Assembly (NCBI RefSeq): GCF_928381505.1
Contig: NZ_CAKMSJ010000002.1
Location: 310,001 to 374,000 of the forward strand
DNA from: Rothia endophytica
Lineage (GTDB): Bacteria > Actinomycetota > Actinomycetes > Actinomycetales > Micrococcaceae
Length of the DNA: 64,000 nt
Reading direction: 5' to 3'
The stretch's first letter is position 1; the number at the start of each line of letters is the position of its first letter. The notes under the pieces were generated by a model. It made no database searches, had not been told where the DNA came from, and saw nothing but the letters and a program-made list of their open reading frames with translations. The position numbers and the translations under genes are program-made. Below, in pieces: positions 1-7,464 of this stretch.

Positions 1-1437
1 CCGCTGACCGGAAATGTAATCCGTGAAGAAACCGAGATGTATGTCTTTCCTGCCTCCCACTATGTTGCCGGTGCTGAGCGTATGGCGCGAGCCATCCGGT
101 CCATTGAGAATGAGCTACGAGACCGTCTAGCCGAGCTAGAATCCCAAAACAAGCTGCTAGAAGCCCAACGCTTGCGTATGCGTACCCAGTATGACCTTGA
201 GATGATGGAACAGATGGGCTTCTGCAACGGTATCGAGAACTACTCCAGTCATATTGACGGCCGTGCTAAGGGGACTGCCCCGCACTGTCTCTTGGATTAT
301 TTCCCCGATGACTTTTTGCTCATTGTGGACGAATCCCACGTCACCATTCCCCAGATTGGTGCCATGTACGAGGGCGATATGAGCCGCAAACGTACCTTAG
401 TAGAACACGGTTTCCGCCTGCCTTCAGCCATGGATAACCGGCCGCTGAAGTGGGAGGAATTCTTACAGCGCATCGGGCAGACCGTTTACCTTTCGGCAAC
501 ACCGGGTAAGTACGAACTCTCGCAAGCTGATGGCTTTGTTGAGCAGATTATTCGCCCCACCGGTCTGATTGACCCTGAGATTGTGGTCAAGCCTACCCAG
601 GGGCAGATTGATGATCTGTTGGAAGAAATCCGGCTCCGCGTTGACCGTGATGAGCGTGTTCTGATTACCACTTTGACCAAGCGAATGGCAGAAGACCTGA
701 CTGATTACTTGCTGGAGCACGGGGTCAAGGTGCAGTACCTCCACTCGGACGTCGATACCCTGCGGCGCGTTGAGCTACTCCGTGAGCTACGCATGGGTTC
801 TTTCGACGTACTAGTGGGTATCAACCTGCTACGCGAAGGCTTGGACCTCCCCGAAGTATCCCTGGTTGCCATTTTGGACGCGGATAAGCAGGGCTTCTTG
901 CGTTCCACTACCTCCCTGATTCAGACCATCGGACGAGCAGCTCGTAACGTGAGCGGCCAGGTGCACATGTACGCCGATAAAATGACGGATGCCATGCGTA
1001 CAGCTATCGAGGAAACCAACCGCCGCCGTGACATCCAGAAGGCTTACAACCTCGAACACGGGATTGATCCTCAGCCCCTGCGCAAAAAAATTGCTGATAT
1101 TACCGACACACTGACTCGGGAGCAAGAAGACACCGCTGAGCTACTGGCAGCCCGTAAGGCAGCCGGCGGCAAGCTGGCTCCGGTCAAGAAGGGCACCAAA
1201 TACGCGGCGTCCTCACCCGAAGCTGAGGCGCTTTTCAAGAAAGCAGAACAGCGAGTGCGAGAGGACGGCCTAGCCGCAGCCCCCGCTGAGGACCTGCTCG
1301 ATTTGATCCACCAAATGACCGCGCAAATGATGCAAGCTGCTGAGGAACTAAAGTTCGAGCTAGCGGGCCGACTGCGTGATGAGATTGGCGAATTGAAAAA
1401 AGAACTGCGCCAGATGCAGCAGGCAGGGCACGCTTAA
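1..1437 (+). CDS. uvrB: UvrABC excinuclease subunit B, 3' part
   Basis: UvrB is the damage-verifying helicase-like subunit of nucleotide excision repair. It is loaded by UvrA and then recruits UvrC. The reading frame is open from the first base of the window, so the gene starts upstream; 478 codons are visible of a family length near 690, and the N-terminal Walker A region is missing. Visible motifs are VDESH (Walker B/motif II), YLSATPG (motif III) and QTIGRAARN (motif VI). The last 40 or so residues form a UVR domain ([19 protein letters not shown]), which contacts UvrC. uvrA and uvrC lie further along on the same strand. The identification is certain; only the 5' end is unseen. Confidence 0.98.
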   Translation, partial: PLTGNVIREETEMYVFPASHYVAGAERMARAIRSIENELRDRLAELESQNKLLEAQRLRMRTQYDLEMMEQMGFCNGIENYSSHIDGRAKGTAPHCLLDYFPDDFLLIVDESHVTIPQIGAMYEGDMSRKRTLVEHGFRLPSAMDNRPLKWEEFLQRIGQTVYLSATPGKYELSQADGFVEQIIRPTGLIDPEIVVKPTQGQIDDLLEEIRLRVDRDERVLITTLTKRMAEDLTDYLLEHGVKVQYLHSDVDTLRRVELLRELRMGSFDVLVGINLLREGLDLPEVSLVAILDADKQGFLRSTTSLIQTIGRAARNVSGQVHMYADKMTDAMRTAIEETNRRRDIQKAYNLEHGIDPQPLRKKIADITDTLTREQEDTAELLAARKAAGGKLAPVKKGTKYAASSPEAEALFKKAEQRVREDGLAAAPAEDLLDLIHQMTAQMMQAAEELKFELAGRLRDEIGELKKELRQMQQAGHA

Positions 1438-1492
1438 AGCCGGTGAGCTAGTCGATAGGCTCAAGGGAGCGAACGTACTAGAATAGGGGAGT

Positions 1493-2725
1493 TTGCCCAG
1501 ACTGCCTACACCGATGATTGAGAGTGCCATGAGCCCAAGCGTTGCTCGACTGCCAGGGATGTCCCAGATTCTGCTCACTTTTGGGCTGAGTATCTGCAGC
1601 CTCTCAATTCTGCTACCAGCTTCACCAGCCTGGGCCATCCACGGTGGTGCCGGGACCCTGGGCGCCGGCATGACCAATGCGGTGCTGATGATCGTCACCG
1701 TGCTGACCCAGTTTATGGTTCCTGCCCTGACCCGGCGTTTTAGCTGGGCAAAGGTGCTACCTGCTGGCGCCCTTTTTATGGGTCTGCCGTCACTGCTTCA
1801 GGCAGTTAGCCCCTCACTGGTTAACGTGTTGGTCAGCTCTGGGCTGCGAGGTGTTGGGTTCGGCATTCTCACGGTCTGCTGCGCCAGTGCCCTGTCCTAC
1901 TTAATCCCCCTGGAATACAGGGGCAGAGCCGTTGGTCTCTATGGCCTGGCAGCGGCCGGTGCTCAGCTGATTTTTACTCCCTTAGCGCCTGCTGCTCTCG
2001 ATCTTTTTGGTTTCCGCCCTGTCATCATGACCGGCGTGATTGCAGCCCTAGCTACTCCGTTCGCTGCTCAACTGGGCGCCCAGGTAGATCGTTACCTAGC
2101 TGAGCAAGTCACCACCTCAACTGGTTCTTCGCCAGCTGCAAGTACAGGGACAATTATGTGCCGTATCTGGCCGGCCCTGCTAACCCTCACCCTCATGACC
2201 AGTGTGGGTGGCGCCTTTTTGACCTTTTCAACCGAGATAGCGCCAACCCCGGTTCTTGCTTCCGTTGCTCTGCTGGCTCTGTGCGCCATGGCTACACCAA
2301 CCCGTCTGTGGGGCGGTTCGCTCACCGACCGGTGGGGCACCCGCCGACTGATGACCCCGGTACTAGCTTTTGCCGCCGTGGGCACGGTGTTGGTAGGGCT
2401 GATGCAGGGGACCGGTCTAGGCTCAACCGTCCTGCTCATCGGTGGCGCGCTGATGATCGGTTTCGGGTACGGCTTCCTGCAGTCGGTCACCATGGTCCGT
2501 GCACTCAACGACGCCGGCGGGCCAGCAGAAACTCAGCGCGCCTCGGTGGCATGGAATGCCTGCTTTGATGTTGGCACGGGTCTGGGTGCCCTTGCTATTG
2601 GAGCGCTCGCCCAGGTCGCTACCTTTAGTGCTGCCTGGTTGCTGAGTGCCGCCGTCCTTGCCTTTTTTGCACTGGTAGTGGGTGTGCTTGATGTGAAGGA
2701 ATCGGGCAGAGCAAAAGCGAACTAG
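1493..2725 (+). CDS. MFS transporter
   Basis: Predicted major facilitator superfamily permease of up to 410 residues, nearly all hydrophobic helix separated by short loops, as expected for a 12-helix carrier. The central loop around residues 200-225 is polar and separates two six-helix halves. The second half contains a DRWGTRR stretch that resembles the MFS loop 8-9 signature. The substrate cannot be told. The start is uncertain: the longest frame begins with TTG at 1493, eight bases after a TAGAAT -10-like hexamer (1479-1484), which would make it leaderless. ATG codons at 1514 and 1529 are alternatives, and the purine run at 1485-1491 is badly spaced for any of them. It lies 55 bases after uvrB. 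Confidence 0.85.
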   Translation: MPRLPTPMIESAMSPSVARLPGMSQILLTFGLSICSLSILLPASPAWAIHGGAGTLGAGMTNAVLMIVTVLTQFMVPALTRRFSWAKVLPAGALFMGLPSLLQAVSPSLVNVLVSSGLRGVGFGILTVCCASALSYLIPLEYRGRAVGLYGLAAAGAQLIFTPLAPAALDLFGFRPVIMTGVIAALATPFAAQLGAQVDRYLAEQVTTSTGSSPAASTGTIMCRIWPALLTLTLMTSVGGAFLTFSTEIAPTPVLASVALLALCAMATPTRLWGGSLTDRWGTRRLMTPVLAFAAVGTVLVGLMQGTGLGSTVLLIGGALMIGFGYGFLQSVTMVRALNDAGGPAETQRASVAWNACFDVGTGLGALAIGALAQVATFSAAWLLSAAVLAFFALVVGVLDVKESGRAKAN

Positions 2726-2795
2726 TTTACTAACTGAGTCCTATCTTTGTATCAACGTGTGGTTTTCTCAGTGGATGCTCGTAATGCCAGGCAGA

Positions 2796-2897
2796 GCGGG
2801 CGTATTACCAGCCTGCTGGCTCGGGGCTGGCGTGAATCGTCCTCGCGAGCGTCAGCGAACCAGGACGAGAGGGTCTGCAGGCGGGTAGTACGCCCGC
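2796..2897. repeat. Large imperfect palindrome (cruciform/REP-like element)
   Basis: The 21-base arms 2796-2816 and 2877-2897 are complementary apart from one G-T pair and one mismatch. The 60-base interior holds a second pair, TCGTCCT (2837-2843) with AGGACGA (2862-2868), around a CTCGCGAG palindrome. A further hairpin, CAGTAT-TTGGC-ATACTG, follows at 2910-2926. A related motif, GAGCG-n2-3-GCGAAC, occurs both inside the element (from 2847) and just after it (2928-2940). No credible gene lies here. It may be a REP/MITE-type repeat, a transcription end for the MFS gene, or part of the terC leader. There is no T-run typical of a terminator. Confidence 0.7.
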
Positions 2898-2947
2898 GGC
2901 TCAGCCTGGCAGTATTTGGCATACTGTGAGCGAAGCGAACTCCGTAA

Positions 2948-3005
2948 GGGATACTCCCTTGTTCTCATATGAGGTAAACTCAGACAACGAGCAAGGGAGT
3001 ATCCC
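2948..3005 (+). promoter_or_regulatory. Inverted repeat overlapping the riboswitch 5' strand
   Basis: GGGATACTCCCTTG (2948-2961) is a perfect 14-base reverse complement of CAAGGGAGTATCCC (2992-3005). Three more pairs, one of them a wobble, bring the stem to about 17 pairs around a 24-base loop. The right arm contains the conserved GGGAGTA segment and the P1 5' strand of the adjoining manganese riboswitch, so this stem and the aptamer are mutually exclusive in RNA. A possible -10 (TAAACT, 2975-2980) sits in the loop; transcription from there would omit the left arm. Confidence 0.6.
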
Positions 3006-3090
3006 ACTAATCTCTGTTTCGTCAGCACGTTGGTCGATGACGCCCGACCGGGGCAGAGAACCACCTCACAGGTGGTGGGAGAGACTTGTG
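2991..3090 (+). ncRNA. yybP-ykoY (Mn2+) riboswitch upstream of terC
   Basis: Aptamer hallmarks are present: GGGAGTA right after the P1 5' strand, CGTCAGCACG in the first internal loop, ATGACGCCCG in the second, and GAGACTTG at the 3' side. P1 pairs CAAG (2992-2995) with CTTG (3085-3088). An internal stem pairs TCTCTG (3011-3016) with CAGAGA (3054-3059), and a variable hairpin pairs ACCACCT (3060-3066) with AGGTGGT (3070-3076). The yybP-ykoY class senses Mn2+ and often controls TerC-family exporters, and the next gene is terC. The short distance to the terC ribosome binding site (3113-3119) suggests translational control. Identified by eye, without a covariance search. Confidence 0.82.
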
Positions 3091-3124
3091 GACTTTGGCA
3101 AACCCAACCACAAGAAAGGCTCCC

Positions 3125-4318
3125 ATGCATATTACTGGTTTGCAGTGGGGTGTAACGATTGCGTTCATCCTCGGGCTTTTGGCCTATGACTTTTTCTTCC
3201 ATGTGCGCAAGGCGCATGAACCGACCATCAAAGAGGCAGCTATTTGGTCTGCCCTCTACGTTGGTATCGCCCTGATCTTCGGTCTGGTGATTCTCTGGTG
3301 GGACGGCCCCACCTTCGCTGCCGAATACTATGGCGGCTACATCACCGAGAAGGCTTTGAGCGTCGATAACCTCTTCGTCTTCCTGATCATTATGGCCTCC
3401 TTCAAGGTACCGCGAGCAGATCAGCAGAAGGTTCTTCTGTTCGGTATTATATTTGCGTTGATTGCCCGCACCGTCTTTATTCTGCTGGGCGCAGCCGCCA
3501 TTGAGCGCTGGAGCTGGGTCTTCTACCTCTTCGGTCTAATCCTGATTTACACCGCAGGCAACCTAATCAAGGGTGAGATTACGGATAAGGAAGAGGACGA
3601 GGCCAACAACTTTGTGGTCCGTCTAGCGAAGAAACTCTTCCACACCGTGGACTACTACGATGGCGATAAGCTCTTTACCGTTGAAAACGGTAAGAAGGTC
3701 ATGACCCCCATGCTGCTGGTCATGGTCGCCATCGGTGGTACCGATATCCTCTTCGCGTTGGATTCCATTCCCGCGATCTTCGGTTTGACTCAGGAAGCCT
3801 ACATTGTCTTCACAGCAACCGCTTTCTCTCTGATGGGTCTGCGTCAGCTCTACTTCCTGATTGACGGTCTGCTGGACCGCCTCATCTACCTGTCCTGGGG
3901 CCTGTCCATCATCCTGGCTTTCATCGGCGTCAAGCTGCTCCTGCACGCTCTGCACGAGAACACTCTGGGCTTCATCAACAACGGCCAGCCAGTTCACGTC
4001 TTTGAGATTGAAATCCACCACTCACTCATTGTGATTGTTGGCGTTCTGGTCATCACCGTTCTGGCTTCCCTCTACAGCCCCAAGGGCAAGGCGCTGGGCA
4101 CCATCCACCGCGTCCAGACCCTGTCACAGAAGTATCTGGATCTGCCCGCGGACGCTTCCACTGAGGAGCGCGCTAAGATTCAGCGTCAGCTCGATGAAGC
4201 GACAGCTCAGTCACGCCAGATACCCCAAAAGTACCGTGATGAACTCATCGAATCTGAGACCGAGTACCAAGACCTGGTAGCTCGCGCTCGCGGTGAGCAC
4301 GAAGCTTATATGAGCTAA
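3125..4318 (+). CDS. terC: TerC family integral membrane protein (probable Mn2+ exporter)
   Basis: A 397-residue multi-spanning TerC/Alx-type protein. Its long hydrophobic helices carry the acidic metal-site motifs of the family, GGYITEKALSVDNLFVF near the N-terminus and TDILFALDSIPAIFG in the middle. TerC proteins of this branch export manganese, in some bacteria across the membrane during secretion of metalloenzymes. A yybP-ykoY riboswitch directly upstream supports regulation by Mn2+. The start chosen is ATG 3125, preceded by AGAAAGG. A GTG at 3086 would lie inside the riboswitch P1 helix and lacks a ribosome binding site. The C-terminal 60 residues are charged and cytoplasmic-like. A bidirectional terminator follows. 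Confidence 0.93.
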   Translation: MHITGLQWGVTIAFILGLLAYDFFFHVRKAHEPTIKEAAIWSALYVGIALIFGLVILWWDGPTFAAEYYGGYITEKALSVDNLFVFLIIMASFKVPRADQQKVLLFGIIFALIARTVFILLGAAAIERWSWVFYLFGLILIYTAGNLIKGEITDKEEDEANNFVVRLAKKLFHTVDYYDGDKLFTVENGKKVMTPMLLVMVAIGGTDILFALDSIPAIFGLTQEAYIVFTATAFSLMGLRQLYFLIDGLLDRLIYLSWGLSIILAFIGVKLLLHALHENTLGFINNGQPVHVFEIEIHHSLIVIVGVLVITVLASLYSPKGKALGTIHRVQTLSQKYLDLPADASTEERAKIQRQLDEATAQSRQIPQKYRDELIESETEYQDLVARARGEHEAYMS

Positions 4319-4327
4319 AACCCGACA

Positions 4328-4365
4328 AAAATCCCCTCATGACTGTTTAGTCATGAGGGGATTTT
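4328..4365. terminator. Bidirectional intrinsic terminator
   Basis: A perfect 16-pair stem (arms 4328-4343 and 4350-4365) with loop TGTTTA. It begins with A4 and ends with T4, so it can serve both terC (+) and the convergent beta-helix gene (-). Confidence 0.9.
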
Positions 4366-4404
4366 CTTGATGTCTAGCTTGGTATTTAGGGACGAGTCAG
4401 AGCC

Positions 4405-5619
4405 CTATTGCGTTCCACCGTCAATCACCTGCTGCTTTTCGTTCTCAACGTCTGATGTCATACTGTTCTGGTTCGTGTTGCCGAAGGCATTACCCGTCAC
4501 AATGACCTCCTGGTTGCCGTCCTCTACCCAGAAACCTACTCCCTGACCGGGGTTCACTGAATCTCGGTTGAAGGATTGGCATCCGATGAGTTGGGTGCCA
4601 GGGGCATCTTTAGAGATATGAAAGCCGTGGGCTTCGCCCAGCGTGGCTTTCCCGCTGAGGTTATCCTTATGCCCGTTAGAGTCTGCTATGCAGCTGACCA
4701 AGGAGTTGTTGCCGTACTTGATGAGAAAGCCGTGCCCGCCGTTGTCCTGAGCTTCGCACTGGCTGAAGGTGTTCCTGGTGGCTTTGATGTAGAAGCCGGC
4801 GCCAGATTTTTCATCACCCTGCAGAGCGACAGACCGTTTGGAGTACCAGGTTTTGACCTGAGACCAGCTGGTGTTGGTGGCATATACTTCTAGCGTGGCG
4901 GCGTCCACCTTAGCAAGATTGGCTGAGGAAAGGTCAATCATGGAGAACATGTTGTCCGCAGCCCCTGCCGCAAAGGATTCGCCCACCACCAGGGCAGACC
5001 GCAAGAACCTTCTACCGCGGATACGCTCCACGGTCATGCCCTGGTCATCAACTCCCTTAAATTTGATGCCCATATCCAGGTCCCAGAGCGTGATACCTGA
5101 AACGCGGTGGGCAGCATCAGGCTCGGGCGGCTTTGGCCCGTTGTGAGTGTTATAGAGAATACCGACCACGTTTTCTACGGAATCGGTGTGCTTGAAGGCG
5201 TCCTTGCCCGGTTTAATGCTGAGGTCGTGTAGCCCTGAGCGATAGACCGGATCGGTATTGTTCTTCTTATCTGTTCCGATGCGAAAGACACCGGCAAGCT
5301 CACTCCAGGTGCCCACCGGCATAAACTGGGTAGCCTCACCCAATCCAAGAAAACTGACCTGGTTGCGCATTTCGATGCCCTCATCGTCCACTGCGTAGAA
5401 CCCAGGAGGGAAGACGATAGCACCGCCACCGTTCTCAGCCAGGGTCTTGGAGAGCTGGTTGATTCTTGCATTGACCGGCGTAGAGCCATCGTTTGCCACG
5501 CCTTCGTCGGTGGCGATGAGTAGCCGTGAACCGCTATTAGCTGACGCGGGTGAAGCGTTCATCGAAGATGCAAGGAGAGCTAGCGCGCCCCCACCCAGAA
5601 ACTGTGCGCGTGTCGGCAA
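4405..5619 (-). CDS. Exported pectate-lyase-like (right-handed beta-helix) protein
   Basis: 404 residues. The N-terminus looks like a signal peptide (TRAQFLGGGALALLASS, then an ASPASA cleavage-like site). Only one arginine precedes the hydrophobic stretch, so Tat export is possible but not clear. Residues 40-110 resemble the Pectate_lyase_3 start: ANDGSTPVNARINQL, then GGGAIVFPPGFYAV. The remainder has the regular short beta-strand, Gly and Asn pattern of a parallel beta-helix, such as SQCEAQDNGGHGFLIKYGNN. Such proteins bind or cleave polysaccharides, but no catalytic residues could be assigned, so substrate and activity are unknown. The start is a TTG at 5619 with a GGGGG run just upstream. 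It is transcribed away from the peptidase gene above it. Confidence 0.75.
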   Translation of the reverse strand: MPTRAQFLGGGALALLASSMNASPASANSGSRLLIATDEGVANDGSTPVNARINQLSKTLAENGGGAIVFPPGFYAVDDEGIEMRNQVSFLGLGEATQFMPVGTWSELAGVFRIGTDKKNNTDPVYRSGLHDLSIKPGKDAFKHTDSVENVVGILYNTHNGPKPPEPDAAHRVSGITLWDLDMGIKFKGVDDQGMTVERIRGRRFLRSALVVGESFAAGAADNMFSMIDLSSANLAKVDAATLEVYATNTSWSQVKTWYSKRSVALQGDEKSGAGFYIKATRNTFSQCEAQDNGGHGFLIKYGNNSLVSCIADSNGHKDNLSGKATLGEAHGFHISKDAPGTQLIGCQSFNRDSVNPGQGVGFWVEDGNQEVIVTGNAFGNTNQNSMTSDVENEKQQVIDGGTQ

Positions 5620-5749
5620 AGAACCCCCAAAATATTTTTTCCAGCACGTGCTGGATGGTGGGCTATGGGCAATTCTTGCCCTACATGAAATAGTTCCACC
5701 GGACCACCCACAATTTTACTGCACCAAGTACTGGGCGTCTCTGGGACGG

Positions 5750-7150
5750 TTAGCACATATCGGCCAGGAGATTTTTGAGGTGCCCCAAAATCAGAGTGCC
5801 GTCTTGACCTAGGCCATCGTGGTGGTGGGTTTGAGACGTCCAAACCCGAGTATTGCCCACCCAATCAGCGGTTGCCATGGAGTGTTTGTAATCCACATAA
5901 ATATCGGGAACATAAGCTGCAGCCACCAGCGGTACCTGGTTATCAGCTAACTGTTGGTGATCATAGAGACGGCCCCAGTCATCCTTCTGCGCCAGTATTT
6001 CTGCTACCTCCGCCAGGGGACGCAGAGCAGGGTCTTCCTGGTAATACCAGGGGAAAATATGCTCGCCGGTAAAAAGTAGCGTGGGGGCATCCGGGGCGAA
6101 ATCTTCTCTTTCACCGTGCATGCGGGCTGCCGACCAGCGCGTGGGCGAAGCCGAGGGGGAGTCGGTACCATCAGCGTAAATAGTCTCGTGCATAAGGGCG
6201 TATAGAGGGTTACCCTGAAAACTGACCAGGGTGCTGACATAAGCCAGGAACTGGTCTGATAGCCACTGCACGGACTCCGCAAAAGCTGACTCAAGAATAT
6301 AGTGCAGCCCGTGTACCCGCCCGTTGCCACCCATTAGATTCCCCAGCATCTGGAAGCGATGCGGGGTGAGGCGCTCGCCGGTGGGCAGAAACTCTTCTTG
6401 ATGTGCAAGGTGGTCAGCGATGCGAACCGCCAGCTCCTCGTCCTCAGGGTACCAACCGTAGTACTCACGGTTGCGTTCTGCCACCCGGTCATAGGTATGG
6501 CGGTAGACCTCATCAACGTGGGCCCGAATAGGTGCCAGCCCCGCTGTCATCCGGGAATCTTTGATGCTTTCGGGAGCGAAGGAGAGATAACTGAGGGTGA
6601 GAAAACCGCCATAGCTCTGGCCCATGGTGCTCCACCGCTGGTCGCTGCGGTCAGCCAGGAGGAAACTTCTAACCACTTCAGCGTCTGCGATGATGGAGTC
6701 TGCCCTGAAGAGTTCGCAATATTCAGCCTGTATCTCTGGACTGCCTAGCGTCGCAAGAGTGCGTGCAGTGAGGGGAGTGGAGTTACCAGTGCCGCGCTGA
6801 TCTAACAGGACTAGCCGGTGGGTTTTAGCAAGCTCTGCAACCCAGCCTCCATCTGAGACTGGCCCCGGGCTTTTACCACCGGGGCCGCCCTGTAGGTAGA
6901 TCATGTAGGGGCGGCTCTCCGCCTCAGTGGTTAGGGCTGAGGAAGTGTCGATGACTTCGCGGGCGAAAACAGTGATGCTGTGAGGTGCAAAACGTGAGGA
7001 CGCCGCGGCGTCCGCCCCCTTGCCATAGACGAGACCGTGGGTGGCGGGCACAGTGAACCAGTGGTCAATGAGTTTGAGGTTACCGATGCTGTGGCTAGCT
7101 CCCACCCTGTGACTTGCTGCGGGAAAAGTTGGATGGGTGGGGTCTGCCAT
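5750..7150 (-). CDS. Alpha/beta-hydrolase, S33-type proline iminopeptidase
   Basis: A 466-residue cytoplasmic hydrolase of peptidase family S33 that would release N-terminal proline or other residues from peptides. Visible features are the oxyanion-hole stretch YLQGGPGGKSPGP, the LLDQRGTGNS motif, and the nucleophile elbow GQSYGG with the catalytic serine. The C-terminal HHHDGLG may supply the catalytic histidine. The start ATG 7150 has a clear AAGGAG just upstream; the longer frame beginning at 7204 reads through that ribosome binding site. It is divergent from the M3 oligopeptidase gene, and both are peptide-degrading enzymes. No signal peptide is seen. Confidence 0.87.
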   Translation of the reverse strand: MADPTHPTFPAASHRVGASHSIGNLKLIDHWFTVPATHGLVYGKGADAAASSRFAPHSITVFAREVIDTSSALTTEAESRPYMIYLQGGPGGKSPGPVSDGGWVAELAKTHRLVLLDQRGTGNSTPLTARTLATLGSPEIQAEYCELFRADSIIADAEVVRSFLLADRSDQRWSTMGQSYGGFLTLSYLSFAPESIKDSRMTAGLAPIRAHVDEVYRHTYDRVAERNREYYGWYPEDEELAVRIADHLAHQEEFLPTGERLTPHRFQMLGNLMGGNGRVHGLHYILESAFAESVQWLSDQFLAYVSTLVSFQGNPLYALMHETIYADGTDSPSASPTRWSAARMHGEREDFAPDAPTLLFTGEHIFPWYYQEDPALRPLAEVAEILAQKDDWGRLYDHQQLADNQVPLVAAAYVPDIYVDYKHSMATADWVGNTRVWTSQTHHHDGLGQDGTLILGHLKNLLADMC

Positions 7151-7464
7151 GATGCTCCTTTGCATGGGGGCGGTTATGAGATATTTCGTTTCTACTCTAG
7201 CCAAAATCCTGACGGTGACCAGTCAATTCGGTGGGGTACCCCCCCCGGAGTTTCTGGGCTGATCGACTTGGGCTGCGTAATGATGGGAGCGCTGAGGAAG
7301 CACTGAGCATCAATCAGATGATCTCTCCCCCCCGATACTGTTGAAGTTAACTCCATGGAAAAAGCCAACCACTGTCTCCAGCTCACCATGGAAGCAGGTG
7401 TAGACTCAAGTTTTTAGTGACAGATGAGGGTTGCCGGGATGGACTGTGCAGTAACCTGGTGGGT
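7151..7464. other. Divergent intergenic region with two poly-C tracts
   Basis: About 310 bases between the S33 and M3 peptidase genes. It contains a run of eight C (7239-7246) and a run of seven C (7327-7333), which are unusual for intergenic DNA here and could slip in replication. A TAGACT -10-like hexamer is at 7401-7406 on the plus strand. No gene or stable RNA fold was recognised. Confidence 0.5.

Noticed and set aside
2852..3217. ORFs on both strands across the terC leader (2747-2929, 2852-3217, 2926-3189)
   Set aside because: They run through the palindrome and the riboswitch, have no ribosome binding sites and give low-complexity translations.
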